This document shows positions 18,342-28,070 of a stretch of DNA of 64,000 bases, piece after piece. This stretch comes from Reichenbachiella agariperforans (GTDB taxonomy: Bacteria > Bacteroidota > Bacteroidia > Cytophagales > Cyclobacteriaceae). How positions within the stretch are numbered: position 1 is the first letter of the stretch; each line of letters opens with the position of its first letter. Both the position numbers and the translations under genes were made by a program. The stretch covers positions 186,001-250,000 of the forward strand of contig NZ_FRAA01000003.1 in NCBI RefSeq assembly GCF_900142205.1, given 5' to 3'. The notes under the pieces are model-generated. The model did no database searches. It worked only from the letters and a program-made list of their open reading frames with translations, and was not told the DNA's origin.

Positions 18342-18794
18342 ATGAAACCACTCATTGTACTTATACTCAGCTTTGCCATTTCCATTGTAGCAATTAGAAT
18401 CACCCAAAAAGACTATGATTTTGGCCTATCTGCTAGAATAGCTATGTCGATCATGCTAGCTTTTACTGCGATAGGACATTTTGCATTTACCAAGGGCATG
18501 TCTATGATGATCCCACCATTTATTCCCTTTAGCGAAAGCATAGTTTACTTCACTGGTGTTTTTGAGATCCTACTCGCCATCGGCTTACTTATCCCTCAGC
18601 TAAAAACGATCACAGGATGGGTACTAATTGTTTTTCTACTACTCATGCTTCCTGCCAATATATATGCATCCATTCATCACGTGAACTACCAGAAAGGAAC
18701 ATTCGATGGGTATGGTCTCCTCTATTTATGGTTTAGAATCCCTCTGCAGATCCTATTCATTTTATGGGCATATTTTAGCAACATACGAGCTTAG
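18342..18794 (+). CDS. DoxX-like small membrane protein
   Basis: 150 residues from the ATG at 18342. Four hydrophobic helices and the pattern AFTAIGHFAFTKGMSMMIPPFIPF, then VYFTGVFEILLAIGLLIP, are typical of the DoxX-like family of four-helix inner-membrane proteins, which includes subunits of quinone-linked redox systems and many uncharacterised proteins. It follows the Crp-like regulator and is probably co-expressed with it. The biochemical role cannot be assigned. Confidence 0.8.
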   Translation: MKPLIVLILSFAISIVAIRITQKDYDFGLSARIAMSIMLAFTAIGHFAFTKGMSMMIPPFIPFSESIVYFTGVFEILLAIGLLIPQLKTITGWVLIVFLLLMLPANIYASIHHVNYQKGTFDGYGLLYLWFRIPLQILFILWAYFSNIRA

Positions 18795-19069
18795 CATCGC
18801 TATCTCTTAATCTAAGACCAGAAGGTAACACGCATTACGCCAAAAAGGCTAAACGCATGATGCTATTGAAGCATCACTCTTTCTTCTCCTCATGACTAGT
18901 CACAACACCCCTCCCAATCCCTCGTTTTGCAACGGCTGGTCATTCTATGAAAAACAACTGCTATTGATTGTTTAGTAGATGCTAGAGTGTATATAGGGTG
19001 TAATGGTATGTCAAGAAAATAGGTTGCAATGGCGTGACACTAGATAGAGCAGATACGTTACAAAACCAA

Positions 19070-19963
19070 TCAAGCCACTTTCACCACCTTCTTTTTGCGC
19101 AGTGCGAACAGGTTGCCTAGTATAATCAAGGCAATACCTCCAAAGGAATATGCGGTGAACTGATACCCTTCGAAAAGCGTGGACAGTACGATAGAAATGA
19201 TCGGGATCACCACCAAAGCATAGGCAGCCTTGTCTGCTCCGATCTTCCCGACTAGGGTCAGATAAAAACCAAAGGCGATGATGGAACCAAATATGGACAA
19301 ATAAAGCAGAGACAACACATACTGAGTCGTCCAGACAAAGACGAATTCTTTGCCCAGCGCTAGACCGAGTAGCGCCATCATCCCGGCACCATATACCATA
19401 CTGTAGGCATTGGCCTGAATCACGGGTACGCCTGCGGCGGTATTTCTGGCAGAGGCGAGATTGCCCAGAGATGCCAACAGTACTGAGCCCATCGCAATCC
19501 CAGCACCCCAAAGTATCTGATCAGAAAATGCCATTGAGAAAAACTCACGGCTAAAGATGAGCAAGGTACCTGTCAACCCAAATAACGCACCGATGATGAC
19601 ACCACGGTTGATCGGCTTGCCCATGAGTAGATAACCGAGGATAGAATTGGCAAATACAATGGTAGAAAACGCCACCGCCATCAGCCCGCTAGGGATATAC
19701 TCTTCGGCCTTATAGGCCATCCAGTAGTTGATCCCAAAAAGAAAAGCGCCCTGTAGTGCCATAAAAAAATGTTGCCGTCCCGAAAACCGCATGGGCAGTT
19801 TCTGAATCCAGCAATAGAGCATCATTATCACTCCTGCCAGCACATAGCGATAGACGACCGATATCAAGGGATCCACTACACCGAGCTGAAAGGTGATGAC
19901 AAACCACGTCGATCCCCAGATCAACGCTGGAACAGCATAGAGAAGAAAATTTCTATTGGGCAT
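19070..19963 (-). CDS. EamA/DMT family transporter
   Basis: 297 residues with ten predicted transmembrane helices in two EamA repeats (about 5-135 and 150-285). The start motif LYAVPALIWGSTWFVI and the GSIIAFGFYLTLVGKIGADKAAYALVVIPIIS segment of the second repeat are typical of drug/metabolite transporters, mostly exporters of amino acids or other metabolites. No transporter-specific motif lets me name the substrate. It stands alone, with a gap of 275 bp to the DoxX-like gene that shows nothing notable. Confidence 0.9.
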   Translation of the reverse strand: MPNRNFLLYAVPALIWGSTWFVITFQLGVVDPLISVVYRYVLAGVIMMLYCWIQKLPMRFSGRQHFFMALQGAFLFGINYWMAYKAEEYIPSGLMAVAFSTIVFANSILGYLLMGKPINRGVIIGALFGLTGTLLIFSREFFSMAFSDQILWGAGIAMGSVLLASLGNLASARNTAAGVPVIQANAYSMVYGAGMMALLGLALGKEFVFVWTTQYVLSLLYLSIFGSIIAFGFYLTLVGKIGADKAAYALVVIPIISIVLSTLFEGYQFTAYSFGGIALIILGNLFALRKKKVVKVA

Positions 19964-20032
19964 GGTTTCAGTTTTGGGTTAATGAAAAATACTCTTACGC
20001 AGTAGACCCAAAAAGTTTCCTGCATAGTGGTA

Positions 20033-22822
20033 TTAATTCCTATAAAGTAATTTTCCAGATTTCAAGGCACCATCATAATAGACACGGTAGAAGTACATCC
20101 CTGGATCGACCGGTGTGCCAGTAGCATTGGTTCCATCCCATGTGACCGACACTTCCCCAGCAAACTGCTCTGCATTGAGGATGGTTTTGATCAACTGTCC
20201 TGCACTATTGAGTACTTGTACCACTGCCCTTCCTGACTCAGGGATACTAAACAACAGGGTCACTTGATCCTCAAAAGGATTCGGGTAGGCAGTCAGAACC
20301 TCTATACTACCTTCCACTGGTTCTGGGGTAATCTCCAGTGTCCCCTCTATATTGGTCTCAAAGGTGCCATTGCCATGCGTCGCTGCGATGAGTTTGCCAT
20401 CTGACGAACGGTAATCCAGCATACTAACGACCGAGTTCCCAATAGATTCGTCAGCCTCTTTGACCCACACTGTCTGCGCGCCATCTAGGGCTGTAGTACT
20501 GTACAGACCTGTACTTGTACCCAAGAAATACAAGTAACTGCCGTTTTGTAACGGAACAATCTCGCACCAGCGCACACTCGATCCACCTCCACTGCCATCT
20601 GGGTTCTCCTCCATGTTGCCACTGACATCCACTACGGTCTGTCCCCCATCCGGGGTAAAAAACACACTCGGAAAATGATAATTGGAGTAGGTAAACATCG
20701 TACGCTGAGCATCTGTCGGATCTATCGCTATGCTCGATATATATCCACTAGACTCTCTACCAGCATCATCTTGAATCACATGTTGGTACACAAAGTCTGT
20801 TTGTGCGGTATCGGTATTGGTATATATGGTCTTGAAAACTGCTCCATAAGACGTACCGTGATAAAGTACATGCGCAGGATGCGTAGATATATCGAGTGAC
20901 GAAACGGCAGAACTCGACCCCTCGGTACTTGCGATCTGAGACCAGTTGACTGATGTAGGGTTCTGCTTACCACTAGGGATTTGTTGGAGGTTATCGTTGC
21001 GCCAGACGACTCTACCAGCCGCCATATACATGCGGTTATAATTGTTGGGGTCTAGCATGTATGGATTGATAAAAAGATAGCCCTCTCCCCCCACTGGGTC
21101 TACCTCCGCAAAAGAAGTCAACTCATTCTCTTTGTTGAGTGTCAGTCTATAGGTTTGACCACTTTGGAAGGAGACGTACCAGAACTTTTCTTCTGGTGTA
21201 GTGGCCGCATAAGAGCCATCTCCACCTAATATTTCCTTCCAAGATGAGTTTTCACTCGCAAAAACCTTCATATAGGTACCATTGTCCTGCATACCGCCAA
21301 TCGCCTTGTTGCTCTCTTCGTCTTTGGATAGTGCTATGGTATAAAACTGTGAGGAAACATAGCCCTTATTGCGAGCCTGCCAGGTCACCTTAGGCGCTAA
21401 GATTTGGGACGTATAGCGCACACCACCATCATTGGCAGAGAGAACCTGATTCGGGTCAGAAGGCATAAACAACAACTCATGCTGATCAGGGTGATGCCCT
21501 GGGTATTTGGCAGCAGTCGTCCCATCTGGGTCATAGCCCCCTATCCATGTCGTCTGATCCGACGAACTAAACCCGTTGGTAGAGCGGTAAAGATTAGTCC
21601 CTCCCAAAAACACGATGTTAGGATCTAGGGGGTGCGCTCTCGCTAGGACATTGTAGGAGTCTTGGGTATCGATAGCAGGTAAGGTGTCTTGGACTGCTGG
21701 CAAATATTGTGACCGATTCTGCCAGTTCGTCCCATCAAACCTCCAGAAATTCAAACTAGCAGATTCGGTCAGTACATAAAGCCAATTTCCCTGACTAGGG
21801 CTATAAGTCATCACCGTGCGGTCATGCTCTATCGGGAAGCCAAATGGCGTGATTTCCTCCCACACGTCTACGGCATTTCTACGATAGACTCCTGCGTACT
21901 GCGACCGATACCCCAGCGCCGTAAAAGAACTCATGCTCGCATACAGCTGTCCCGCATCTGTGAGGAGCACACTGGTATAGAATGGCGCGCCAGACTCATT
22001 AAGATCCTCTATCGGTGGTACGAAGAGCTCGGGATGCAAAAGATCAGGTCCTAACACCACATCCCAAGTTTGCCCTCCATCGTCGGACTTGACGACACAG
22101 CCATACAATGCCGCATACACGCTACCGGACTGATCCACTACAATATCCCAGACATAGTTGAACGGGCTCTCGAAATCCGCAGGTCGATTCATACTCGTGC
22201 TCACGAGCACATCCCAAGTCTCACCTCCATCTACCGATCGGTAGATGCCATCTCCACGATAGGGCGCTCCTGATGCACGGGACGAACTACCACGTAGCTC
22301 ACCTGTGCCGTAGTACCATATATGCTCAAAACCCGGACGGGTATCCTGAGCGATACACGTCACACTGTTGAGCATGGCTGGATGAGTCGTTCGCTCCCAG
22401 TTGATCCCCTGATCCGTCGAACGGTACATCCCGCCTGATACAGCACCTGCGAGCCAGATATTTTCGTCCGTCACATCTATCGCTAAGGCTCTGGTTCGTC
22501 CACCGACATTGACCGGGCCGAGAGGCCTCCATTCAGAGGCGGTCACTCGGGCTTTGTGGTTTTGACCCGCCAATACTTGCCTCGCATAGTTAACCTGATG
22601 CTGATTGATCAGCTCAGGGATTTCATGTGTCGCAGGGTCTACGAGCTGCATCCGCTCAAACGCCGCGCGAGCATGAGGATCCTCTTCCGTTCCAATCGCA
22701 CTGGGGGCATCTATGATTATTTCTTTCCTCTCTACTCTCTCCTGTTGACATCCTGATGCGAAGGCTATGATCAGCGTCACGGTTATCGCTATCTGACAAT
22801 TAATCAATCGTTTATACTGCAT
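20033..22822 (-). CDS. BNR/VPS10-type propeller protein with T9SS sorting domain
   Basis: 929 residues from the ATG at 22822 (the frame runs 18 codons further up without signal character). The signal ends in FASGC, a good lipobox. The body carries many BNR/sortilin-like repeats (GGMYRSTDQGINWERT, GIYRSVDGGETWDVL, VVKSDDGGQTWDVV) that build a large beta-propeller. Residues about 845-929 form a type IX sorting domain (LTAYPNPFEDQVTLLFSIPE, ending SGKLLYRN). The protein should be carried across the outer membrane by T9SS. A lipobox together with a T9SS domain is unusual. Function unknown; possibly adhesion or polymer binding. Confidence 0.85.
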   Translation of the reverse strand: MQYKRLINCQIAITVTLIIAFASGCQQERVERKEIIIDAPSAIGTEEDPHARAAFERMQLVDPATHEIPELINQHQVNYARQVLAGQNHKARVTASEWRPLGPVNVGGRTRALAIDVTDENIWLAGAVSGGMYRSTDQGINWERTTHPAMLNSVTCIAQDTRPGFEHIWYYGTGELRGSSSRASGAPYRGDGIYRSVDGGETWDVLVSTSMNRPADFESPFNYVWDIVVDQSGSVYAALYGCVVKSDDGGQTWDVVLGPDLLHPELFVPPIEDLNESGAPFYTSVLLTDAGQLYASMSSFTALGYRSQYAGVYRRNAVDVWEEITPFGFPIEHDRTVMTYSPSQGNWLYVLTESASLNFWRFDGTNWQNRSQYLPAVQDTLPAIDTQDSYNVLARAHPLDPNIVFLGGTNLYRSTNGFSSSDQTTWIGGYDPDGTTAAKYPGHHPDQHELLFMPSDPNQVLSANDGGVRYTSQILAPKVTWQARNKGYVSSQFYTIALSKDEESNKAIGGMQDNGTYMKVFASENSSWKEILGGDGSYAATTPEEKFWYVSFQSGQTYRLTLNKENELTSFAEVDPVGGEGYLFINPYMLDPNNYNRMYMAAGRVVWRNDNLQQIPSGKQNPTSVNWSQIASTEGSSSAVSSLDISTHPAHVLYHGTSYGAVFKTIYTNTDTAQTDFVYQHVIQDDAGRESSGYISSIAIDPTDAQRTMFTYSNYHFPSVFFTPDGGQTVVDVSGNMEENPDGSGGGSSVRWCEIVPLQNGSYLYFLGTSTGLYSTTALDGAQTVWVKEADESIGNSVVSMLDYRSSDGKLIAATHGNGTFETNIEGTLEITPEPVEGSIEVLTAYPNPFEDQVTLLFSIPESGRAVVQVLNSAGQLIKTILNAEQFAGEVSVTWDGTNATGTPVDPGMYFYRVYYDGALKSGKLLYRN

Positions 22823-22989
22823 GAAAATTCGTTCTGATACTCCCCTATTCAAAAGGGCTAAAAAGCTAGCAGGCAAACTAATAAAAGACTACCATTTCAA
22901 ATGCCCATCCTATACCTTCGCGCATTTTTTAAGTTAGTATACTTGTAGTATTTTTAAGCCCAAATAGTTCAACTTTCTGAAAGCAACGT

Positions 22990-23919
22990 ATGAATAGTCG
23001 CAACTTTATCTGGTACGCACTCCCAATGATGTTATTTCTTGCCATGATGTGGCTCTATGAACCATGGTTCTATCAACGCTATGTGGTAAGTGACGATATA
23101 GAAGATATCAAAAAAAGGAACTTCAAGATCGTAGGACACAAAGGTGCCTCTGGTGTAGCTCCAGAGAATACGCTAGCGGCATTTCAAAAGGCCATGGATA
23201 TGGGAGCAGACATGGTAGAGATCGACGTACATTATACGCTAGATGGCGAAGTGGTCGTATTCCATGATGAAGATGTGGACCGTACCACCAACGGCACAGG
23301 AAAAATCCACAAAATGACTCTTGCTGAAGTCAAACAACTAGATGCAGGCTCATGGTTCGGAGATCATGAACAGTACAAAGGGGAAAAAATCCCTACCCTA
23401 CAAGAGACACTAGAACTCATCCATGGCAAAATGGAATGCGTCATTGATATCAAATCCAAAGGACACGAGTTTTACGATGGCTTTGCAGCACGAGTCATTG
23501 AGATCATTGACGAGTACGAGGCAAAAGAATGGGCGATCGTACAAGCCTATGACGAAGCGTATCTCGAAGAAGCCTACGAGGCAGACTCTACGGTACAGCT
23601 CAAAAAAATCATGATGGGTGAAGAGGAAACTCACATTCTAGCATTTTATATCAATGCTAAATCATTTACCGATCACCGTAACAAACACGAATTCTATAAT
23701 ACACTCAACCCACATTTCACGACACTCTCACAGCGCAGACTCTTTCGCTTCAAGGCCCGTGGATACAAAGTGTTTACCTATGTCGTCAATGAGCGTGAGA
23801 ACATGATCAAAATGCTCAATATGGGAGTAGACGGAATCATCACCGACTTCCCAGACCGTATGGTAGAGATCAGAGAAGAACTCGAACAGCTGGATCAAAT
23901 TCGAGCCTCTAAAGATTAA
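22990..23919 (+). CDS. Glycerophosphodiester phosphodiesterase
   Basis: 309 residues: an N-terminal membrane helix (about 7-25), then a GDPD TIM barrel. The catalytic pattern is clear: GH50-K-GASGVAPENT (Lys where many have Arg), then MVEIDVHYTLDGEVVVFHDEDVDRTTNG with the metal-binding Glu/Asp and second His. The C-terminal strand VDGIITDFPDR is also typical. The enzyme hydrolyses glycerophosphodiesters to glycerol-3-phosphate and an alcohol; here it is probably membrane-anchored and acts outside the cytoplasm. The next gene starts 8 bp downstream, so the two form an operon. Confidence 0.92.
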   Translation: MNSRNFIWYALPMMLFLAMMWLYEPWFYQRYVVSDDIEDIKKRNFKIVGHKGASGVAPENTLAAFQKAMDMGADMVEIDVHYTLDGEVVVFHDEDVDRTTNGTGKIHKMTLAEVKQLDAGSWFGDHEQYKGEKIPTLQETLELIHGKMECVIDIKSKGHEFYDGFAARVIEIIDEYEAKEWAIVQAYDEAYLEEAYEADSTVQLKKIMMGEEETHILAFYINAKSFTDHRNKHEFYNTLNPHFTTLSQRRLFRFKARGYKVFTYVVNERENMIKMLNMGVDGIITDFPDRMVEIREELEQLDQIRASKD

Positions 23920-23926
23920 ATCAGAT

Positions 23927-24427
23927 TTGGCACTTCGATTCAAAAACGGAGAAGAATACTACAATAAAATATATACAGTATTTAATCTCACAGTAGCGAT
24001 CACGCTGCTCCCCTTTGGGTATTTAGTCCTAGAAAAGCACAGTGGCAATCTTGGCGTGATGTCTCTAGGTTCATGGCAGCTTTGGGCTGTTTCGCTTCCT
24101 GCAATAGCGACTCTAGCCTACTTGACTTGGCGTACACAACAAGTACATCAAAAAGAAAAAGAAATCGCCAAAGAGCAATCAACGCTAAGAGCTAAACTAT
24201 CAGCCTACTACGCTACACTATACAAGCGGTTTTGGATATTCGCAGGTATCAACATGGGCTCTACGATCATGCTGTATATCACAGGAAGTGGTTTGTTTAT
24301 CATGACCTATGTTGGCTCCATGATTCTACTATCCCTGAGCCGTCCGACTCTTAACCTCATTATCGAGGAACTGAAACTCAATCCAGAGGAAGAAAAGATC
24401 ATTGTAAACAAAGAAGAAATCGTCTAA
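23927..24427 (+). CDS. Small membrane protein of unknown function (TTG start)
   Basis: 166 residues with four hydrophobic helices (about 18-35, 45-60, 98-115, 118-135) and a charged linker (QVHQKEKEIAKEQSTL). There is no ATG before residue 42; the upstream stop in this frame at 23864 leaves TTG at 23927 as the only reasonable start, 8 bp after the GDPD gene. The family is unrecognised. Position suggests co-expression with the phosphodiesterase. Confidence 0.6.
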   Translation: MALRFKNGEEYYNKIYTVFNLTVAITLLPFGYLVLEKHSGNLGVMSLGSWQLWAVSLPAIATLAYLTWRTQQVHQKEKEIAKEQSTLRAKLSAYYATLYKRFWIFAGINMGSTIMLYITGSGLFIMTYVGSMILLSLSRPTLNLIIEELKLNPEEEKIIVNKEEIV

Positions 24428-24609
24428 GTCGAACTTCTCTCTTTTTCACGAAACATGAATCTTTTGACAGAACAACGTTCGGTCAAACAACACTGGCCAC
24501 TGACTGTACTTGCAACCGCTCAATCCCTTCACAGAAACAATGTAATCCACTCGAAACAAGTTAAAACCCTCAACAAATATGATTTTACACTTAGATACAC
24601 TCAATTAAT

Positions 24610-24643
24610 TGCGTTTTTTATGCACTTTTACATGCATATTGCA
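24610..24643 (+). promoter_or_regulatory. TGCA half-site cluster upstream of the NagX-like gene (putative DeoR operator)
   Basis: TGCG at 24610 and TGCA at 24621, 24633 and 24640, in A/T-rich DNA, end 28 bp before the ATG at 24671. Steps are 11, 12 and 7 bp. The same TGCA-N7-TGCA pattern occurs before nagB, susC and in the deoR/namZ divergon. Confidence 0.6.
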
Positions 24644-24670
24644 CATAAAGCATTAACTAGTATAAATCGC

Positions 24671-25807
24671 ATGACACAAAACATAGCTCCCCAAAAAAAC
24701 CAACGTTTACTTGCGTTAGATGTATTTAGAGGTATGACCATCGCTTTTATGATATTGGTCAACACACCTGGATCTTGGTCGCATGTTTTCCCGCCACTGC
24801 TCCACGCATCTTGGCATGGGGCGACTCCTACAGATATGGTTTTTCCATTCTTTATTTTCATTGTCGGTGTGTCTATGTTTTTTTCCTTCTCGAAGTTTGA
24901 TCAAGGCCTGACCTCTGAACTGACGAAGAAAATCATCAAGCGAACGATTACTATATTCATGATTGGGCTTTTGCTCAACTATTTCCCTTTTTTCAATCGC
25001 TCATTAGACACGCTGCGAATCATGGGGGTATTACAGCGAATTGCACTAGTATATGGAGCTGCTTCCTTGATCTGCATCTCAGTATCTATCCAGTCGATTT
25101 GGAAAATCGGTACAGGAATACTACTGACCTACTGGGGGCTGCTGTATTGGTTGGGGGGGGCTGAACCTTTCTCTCTAGAAGGAAACATTACTACCGCAGT
25201 GGATTTAGCCATACTTGGAGAAAACCACATCTACAAAGGGTTCGGAATCCCATTCGATCCTGAAGGGCTATTGAGTACCCTACCTGCCATTGTCACTGCG
25301 ATGTTTGGCTATCTAGCCGGCTACACCGTACAGTCCTTCAATGACAAGAATTTATTAGTCAAAAATCTACTCTTAATAGGAACGAGCACTGTACTTCTTG
25401 CACTGGTATGGGATACAGTATTCCCCATCAATAAACCTATTTGGTCTAGCAGCTATGTTTTGTTTGCTGGCGGTATAGCGTGCATTACACTGGCACTATT
25501 AATAGAGATCATTGACATTAGAGGCTACAACAGGTGGACCAAGCCCTTCATCGTTTTCGGGATGAACCCTATGATAATTTTTGTTTTTTCTGGAGTACTA
25601 TCCAAGGTAATGGTCTACATCATCACATGGAAAGACGCTGAGGGCGAAACGGTGAGGTTCTACCGCTGGTGCTATGAAACCATCTATATGGGAGCGTTTC
25701 CTAATCAAGCCAAACTCGCATCCCTCTGTTTTGCCATGACAGTGGTCAGTATCTGCTGGGCATTTGGCTATGTACTGTACCGAAAGAAAATTTTTATCAA
25801 GGTTTAG
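24671..25807 (+). CDS. nagX: NagX/HGSNAT-like membrane protein (DUF5009)
   Basis: 378 residues from the ATG at 24671; the frame continues 72 codons upstream, but that part is not protein-like and contains the operator cluster. About ten transmembrane helices. The N-terminal RLLALDVFRGMTIAFMILVN, the HASWHGATPTDMVFPFFIF segment and KRTITIFMIGLLLNYFP are diagnostic of the family of heparan-alpha-glucosaminide N-acetyltransferase and NagX, found in GlcNAc-use clusters. It probably acylates or otherwise handles amino sugars at the inner membrane. A run of eight G (25153-25160) lies in the coding sequence. It converges with lysA, 6 bp apart. Confidence 0.85.
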   Translation: MTQNIAPQKNQRLLALDVFRGMTIAFMILVNTPGSWSHVFPPLLHASWHGATPTDMVFPFFIFIVGVSMFFSFSKFDQGLTSELTKKIIKRTITIFMIGLLLNYFPFFNRSLDTLRIMGVLQRIALVYGAASLICISVSIQSIWKIGTGILLTYWGLLYWLGGAEPFSLEGNITTAVDLAILGENHIYKGFGIPFDPEGLLSTLPAIVTAMFGYLAGYTVQSFNDKNLLVKNLLLIGTSTVLLALVWDTVFPINKPIWSSSYVLFAGGIACITLALLIEIIDIRGYNRWTKPFIVFGMNPMIIFVFSGVLSKVMVYIITWKDAEGETVRFYRWCYETIYMGAFPNQAKLASLCFAMTVVSICWAFGYVLYRKKIFIKV

Positions 25808-25813
25808 CCCGTC

Positions 25814-26977
25814 CTACACCTCAGCGTGTAGCGCCGAAAAAAACTGCTGTGCATTTTCTTCGTCAGAGAACATGGGTTGGTTTTCACCTCTCATGTTATA
25901 CTGGGTCGATAGGACACTGCCATAGGCTCCTACCGAACGTATCTGCAACAAATCACCTCTTTGTGTTGTAGGCAAAACATGTTTCCCAAAAGTGTCTGTG
26001 CTTTCACAAATGGGCCCTACGACTTCATACTCATGATCTGGAAGTACAGAACTCACATTCTGAATCACGTGCCTGGCACCATACAAGGCAGGCCTCATCA
26101 ACTCTGACATTCCCGCATCTATGATTGCAAAATCCAATTCCTTAGTCTTCTTGATGTAAAGCACCTCCGAAAACAAATACCCTACCTGCCCGACAAGCGA
26201 CCTACCCAGTTCAAAATGAACTTGCTGGTTATCATAAATATTAAGGTACCGTCTATAGTTTTCAAAATAAGTGTCAAAATCCGCTATTGGGTTCGCATCA
26301 GGTTTTTTGTAATCAATACCCAATCCCCCACCAACATTGACATTGGCTGGATTATATCCTTTGTCACGAAGTGCCTTCTGCAAGACATTAACTTCTGTGC
26401 ATAATCTTACAAAAGGAGATAAGTCTTCGATCTGAGAGCCTATATGAAAATGTAGCCCTGCAAAAACCAAACAAGGGTATTTCGCTAGTTCTTCCAGCGC
26501 TAGCCACAGCTCATTTGCGGGAATACCAAATTTATTACGTAAAGTTCCCGTTGTGATATTTGGATGAGTCTTCGCATCTATATTTGGGTTGAGTCTCAAG
26601 TAAACATTCGCTGATTTTTGCAATTTATTAGCCACCTCGGCGATCACTACCAGCTCTTCTATCGACTCACAGTTAATCCCATGTACTTCACTCGATATGG
26701 CTAGTTCCAATTCCCAATCCGTCTTACCCACTCCTGCGTAGACAATTTGATCCGCACCAAACCCCTGTTCTAACGCATACCTAACTTCACCCCCACTGAC
26801 ACAGTCTACTCCGAGTCCGGTAGCTTTCATTTTTGCTAAGATTTTAGCCTCGGCATTCGCCTTTAAAGCATAGTGTACATGAAAAGAACTATCCCCTCTG
26901 GCACGCACCATCTTGGATAGCGTCTGATCCAATAAGTCTAAATCGTAGTAATAAAAAGGTGTTTGTATCTTTTGCAT
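25814..26977 (-). CDS. lysA: Diaminopimelate decarboxylase
   Basis: 387 residues, slightly shorter than typical LysA. Fold-type III PLP enzyme: YALK39AN is the PLP lysine motif, GLHFHIGSQ (about 178) and NVGGGLGIDY (about 218) are the glycine-rich phosphate-binding loops, and GPICESTDTFGKHVLP carries the C-terminal substrate Cys. It converts meso-diaminopimelate to L-lysine. It closes an operon with the Ala-Glu epimerase and D-amino-acid dehydrogenase, so its substrate may be mDAP released from peptidoglycan stem peptides rather than biosynthetic mDAP. That reading rests on context. Confidence 0.9.
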   Translation of the reverse strand: MQKIQTPFYYYDLDLLDQTLSKMVRARGDSSFHVHYALKANAEAKILAKMKATGLGVDCVSGGEVRYALEQGFGADQIVYAGVGKTDWELELAISSEVHGINCESIEELVVIAEVANKLQKSANVYLRLNPNIDAKTHPNITTGTLRNKFGIPANELWLALEELAKYPCLVFAGLHFHIGSQIEDLSPFVRLCTEVNVLQKALRDKGYNPANVNVGGGLGIDYKKPDANPIADFDTYFENYRRYLNIYDNQQVHFELGRSLVGQVGYLFSEVLYIKKTKELDFAIIDAGMSELMRPALYGARHVIQNVSSVLPDHEYEVVGPICESTDTFGKHVLPTTQRGDLLQIRSVGAYGSVLSTQYNMRGENQPMFSDEENAQQFFSALHAEV

Positions 26978-27038
26978 TTTAGGGTTTCAATCTTTATTCT
27001 AAATAAGGTTTCAAGACTATTAAGTCGTCTTGGCAATC

Positions 27039-28055
27039 TCAACTAATCAAAGAAGAGACTCCTATGCCTGCCGAATCTGGCACCACGATGGTATTGTTAG
27101 CCAAACGTACACCATCAGCGATCTCACTTTCTAGCAGCAAAAAACCATCCATATCCACATAGTCTAGCAACGGCAATAGCTGAGCTATAGCCGAGATACC
27201 TACTGATGACTCTGTCATGCATCCCACCATCACTTTCATTCCATAGGATTTTGCTTTACTAATCATTCTTCTGGCTGGTGTCAATCCCCCACACTTCATG
27301 AGTTTGATATTCACGCCGTGAAAGAAACCATAACACCGCTCGATATCACCTTCGCCTACAATACTCTCATCAGCGATGATGGGCAAAGGGCTTTTTTCAT
27401 ACAAAGTCTTCATCCCGAGCCAATCGTCAGCTACCAAAGGCTGTTCTATAAACTCTACACCTAGCCCTATCATCTCGCGGGCATTAATGAGCGTCTCTTC
27501 TACTCCCCACCCACAGTTGGCGTCCACCCGAAACTTCGCATCTGTGAGCTTTCGGAGCTCTTTGATGATCGCGATATCTTCTTTGGTACCTAGTTTTATT
27601 TTATAACTAGGCCATGGGAACTCCTCCAGTTTCTGAGCCATTTTCTCTATTGTATCTATCCCAATCGTATAGTTAGACACCAGGTTATGTGAGCTTTCCT
27701 CCCCCCATAGTTTGCTCAGCGAGACTCCTTTTGATTTGGCATAGAGATCATTGACAGCTACGTCTAAAGCAGACTGAGCAAAAGAATTAACAGACATCTC
27801 AGTAGACATATCTACCCAAAACTCCTCAGGGCTTTGATACTGATAAGACTCGATCTGCTCACGATTGACTTCCAGTATGGCTCTCATCTCTTCTATGCTA
27901 TAGCCATAATATTTGCTAGCTGTCGCCTCTCCAAAACCTGAAAACTGCCCATCTCGTAACTCCAAAATCAAGGATTTCTGAATATCTCTAGAATCGTGTG
28001 CAATGCTAAACCTGTGTTTCAGCTTCAAATCATACTCGTGTAATATTAGCTTCAT
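27039..28055 (-). CDS. L-Ala-D/L-Glu epimerase (enolase superfamily)
   Basis: 338 residues with the full enolase-superfamily set: K152-I-K154 (acid/base Lys), metal ligands D178 (FRVDAN), E204 (FIEQP) and D229 (IADES), and the second base K251 (VNIKLMKCGG). The C-terminal DMDGFLLLE fits dipeptide epimerases of the YcjG/YkfB type, which convert L-Ala-D-Glu from murein to L-Ala-L-Glu so that ordinary peptidases can split it. It lies 15 bp after the D-amino-acid dehydrogenase gene and 61 bp before lysA. Confidence 0.93.
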   Translation of the reverse strand: MKLILHEYDLKLKHRFSIAHDSRDIQKSLILELRDGQFSGFGEATASKYYGYSIEEMRAILEVNREQIESYQYQSPEEFWVDMSTEMSVNSFAQSALDVAVNDLYAKSKGVSLSKLWGEESSHNLVSNYTIGIDTIEKMAQKLEEFPWPSYKIKLGTKEDIAIIKELRKLTDAKFRVDANCGWGVEETLINAREMIGLGVEFIEQPLVADDWLGMKTLYEKSPLPIIADESIVGEGDIERCYGFFHGVNIKLMKCGGLTPARRMISKAKSYGMKVMVGCMTESSVGISAIAQLLPLLDYVDMDGFLLLESEIADGVRLANNTIVVPDSAGIGVSSLIS

Positions 28056-28070
28056 TTACTTTGTGTTGGT

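Noticed and set aside
24455-24670. 72-residue N-terminal extension of the NagX-like protein
   Set aside because: It overlaps the operator cluster, is not hydrophobic or conserved in character, and the family starts at the RLLALDVFRG region just after the Met at 24671.
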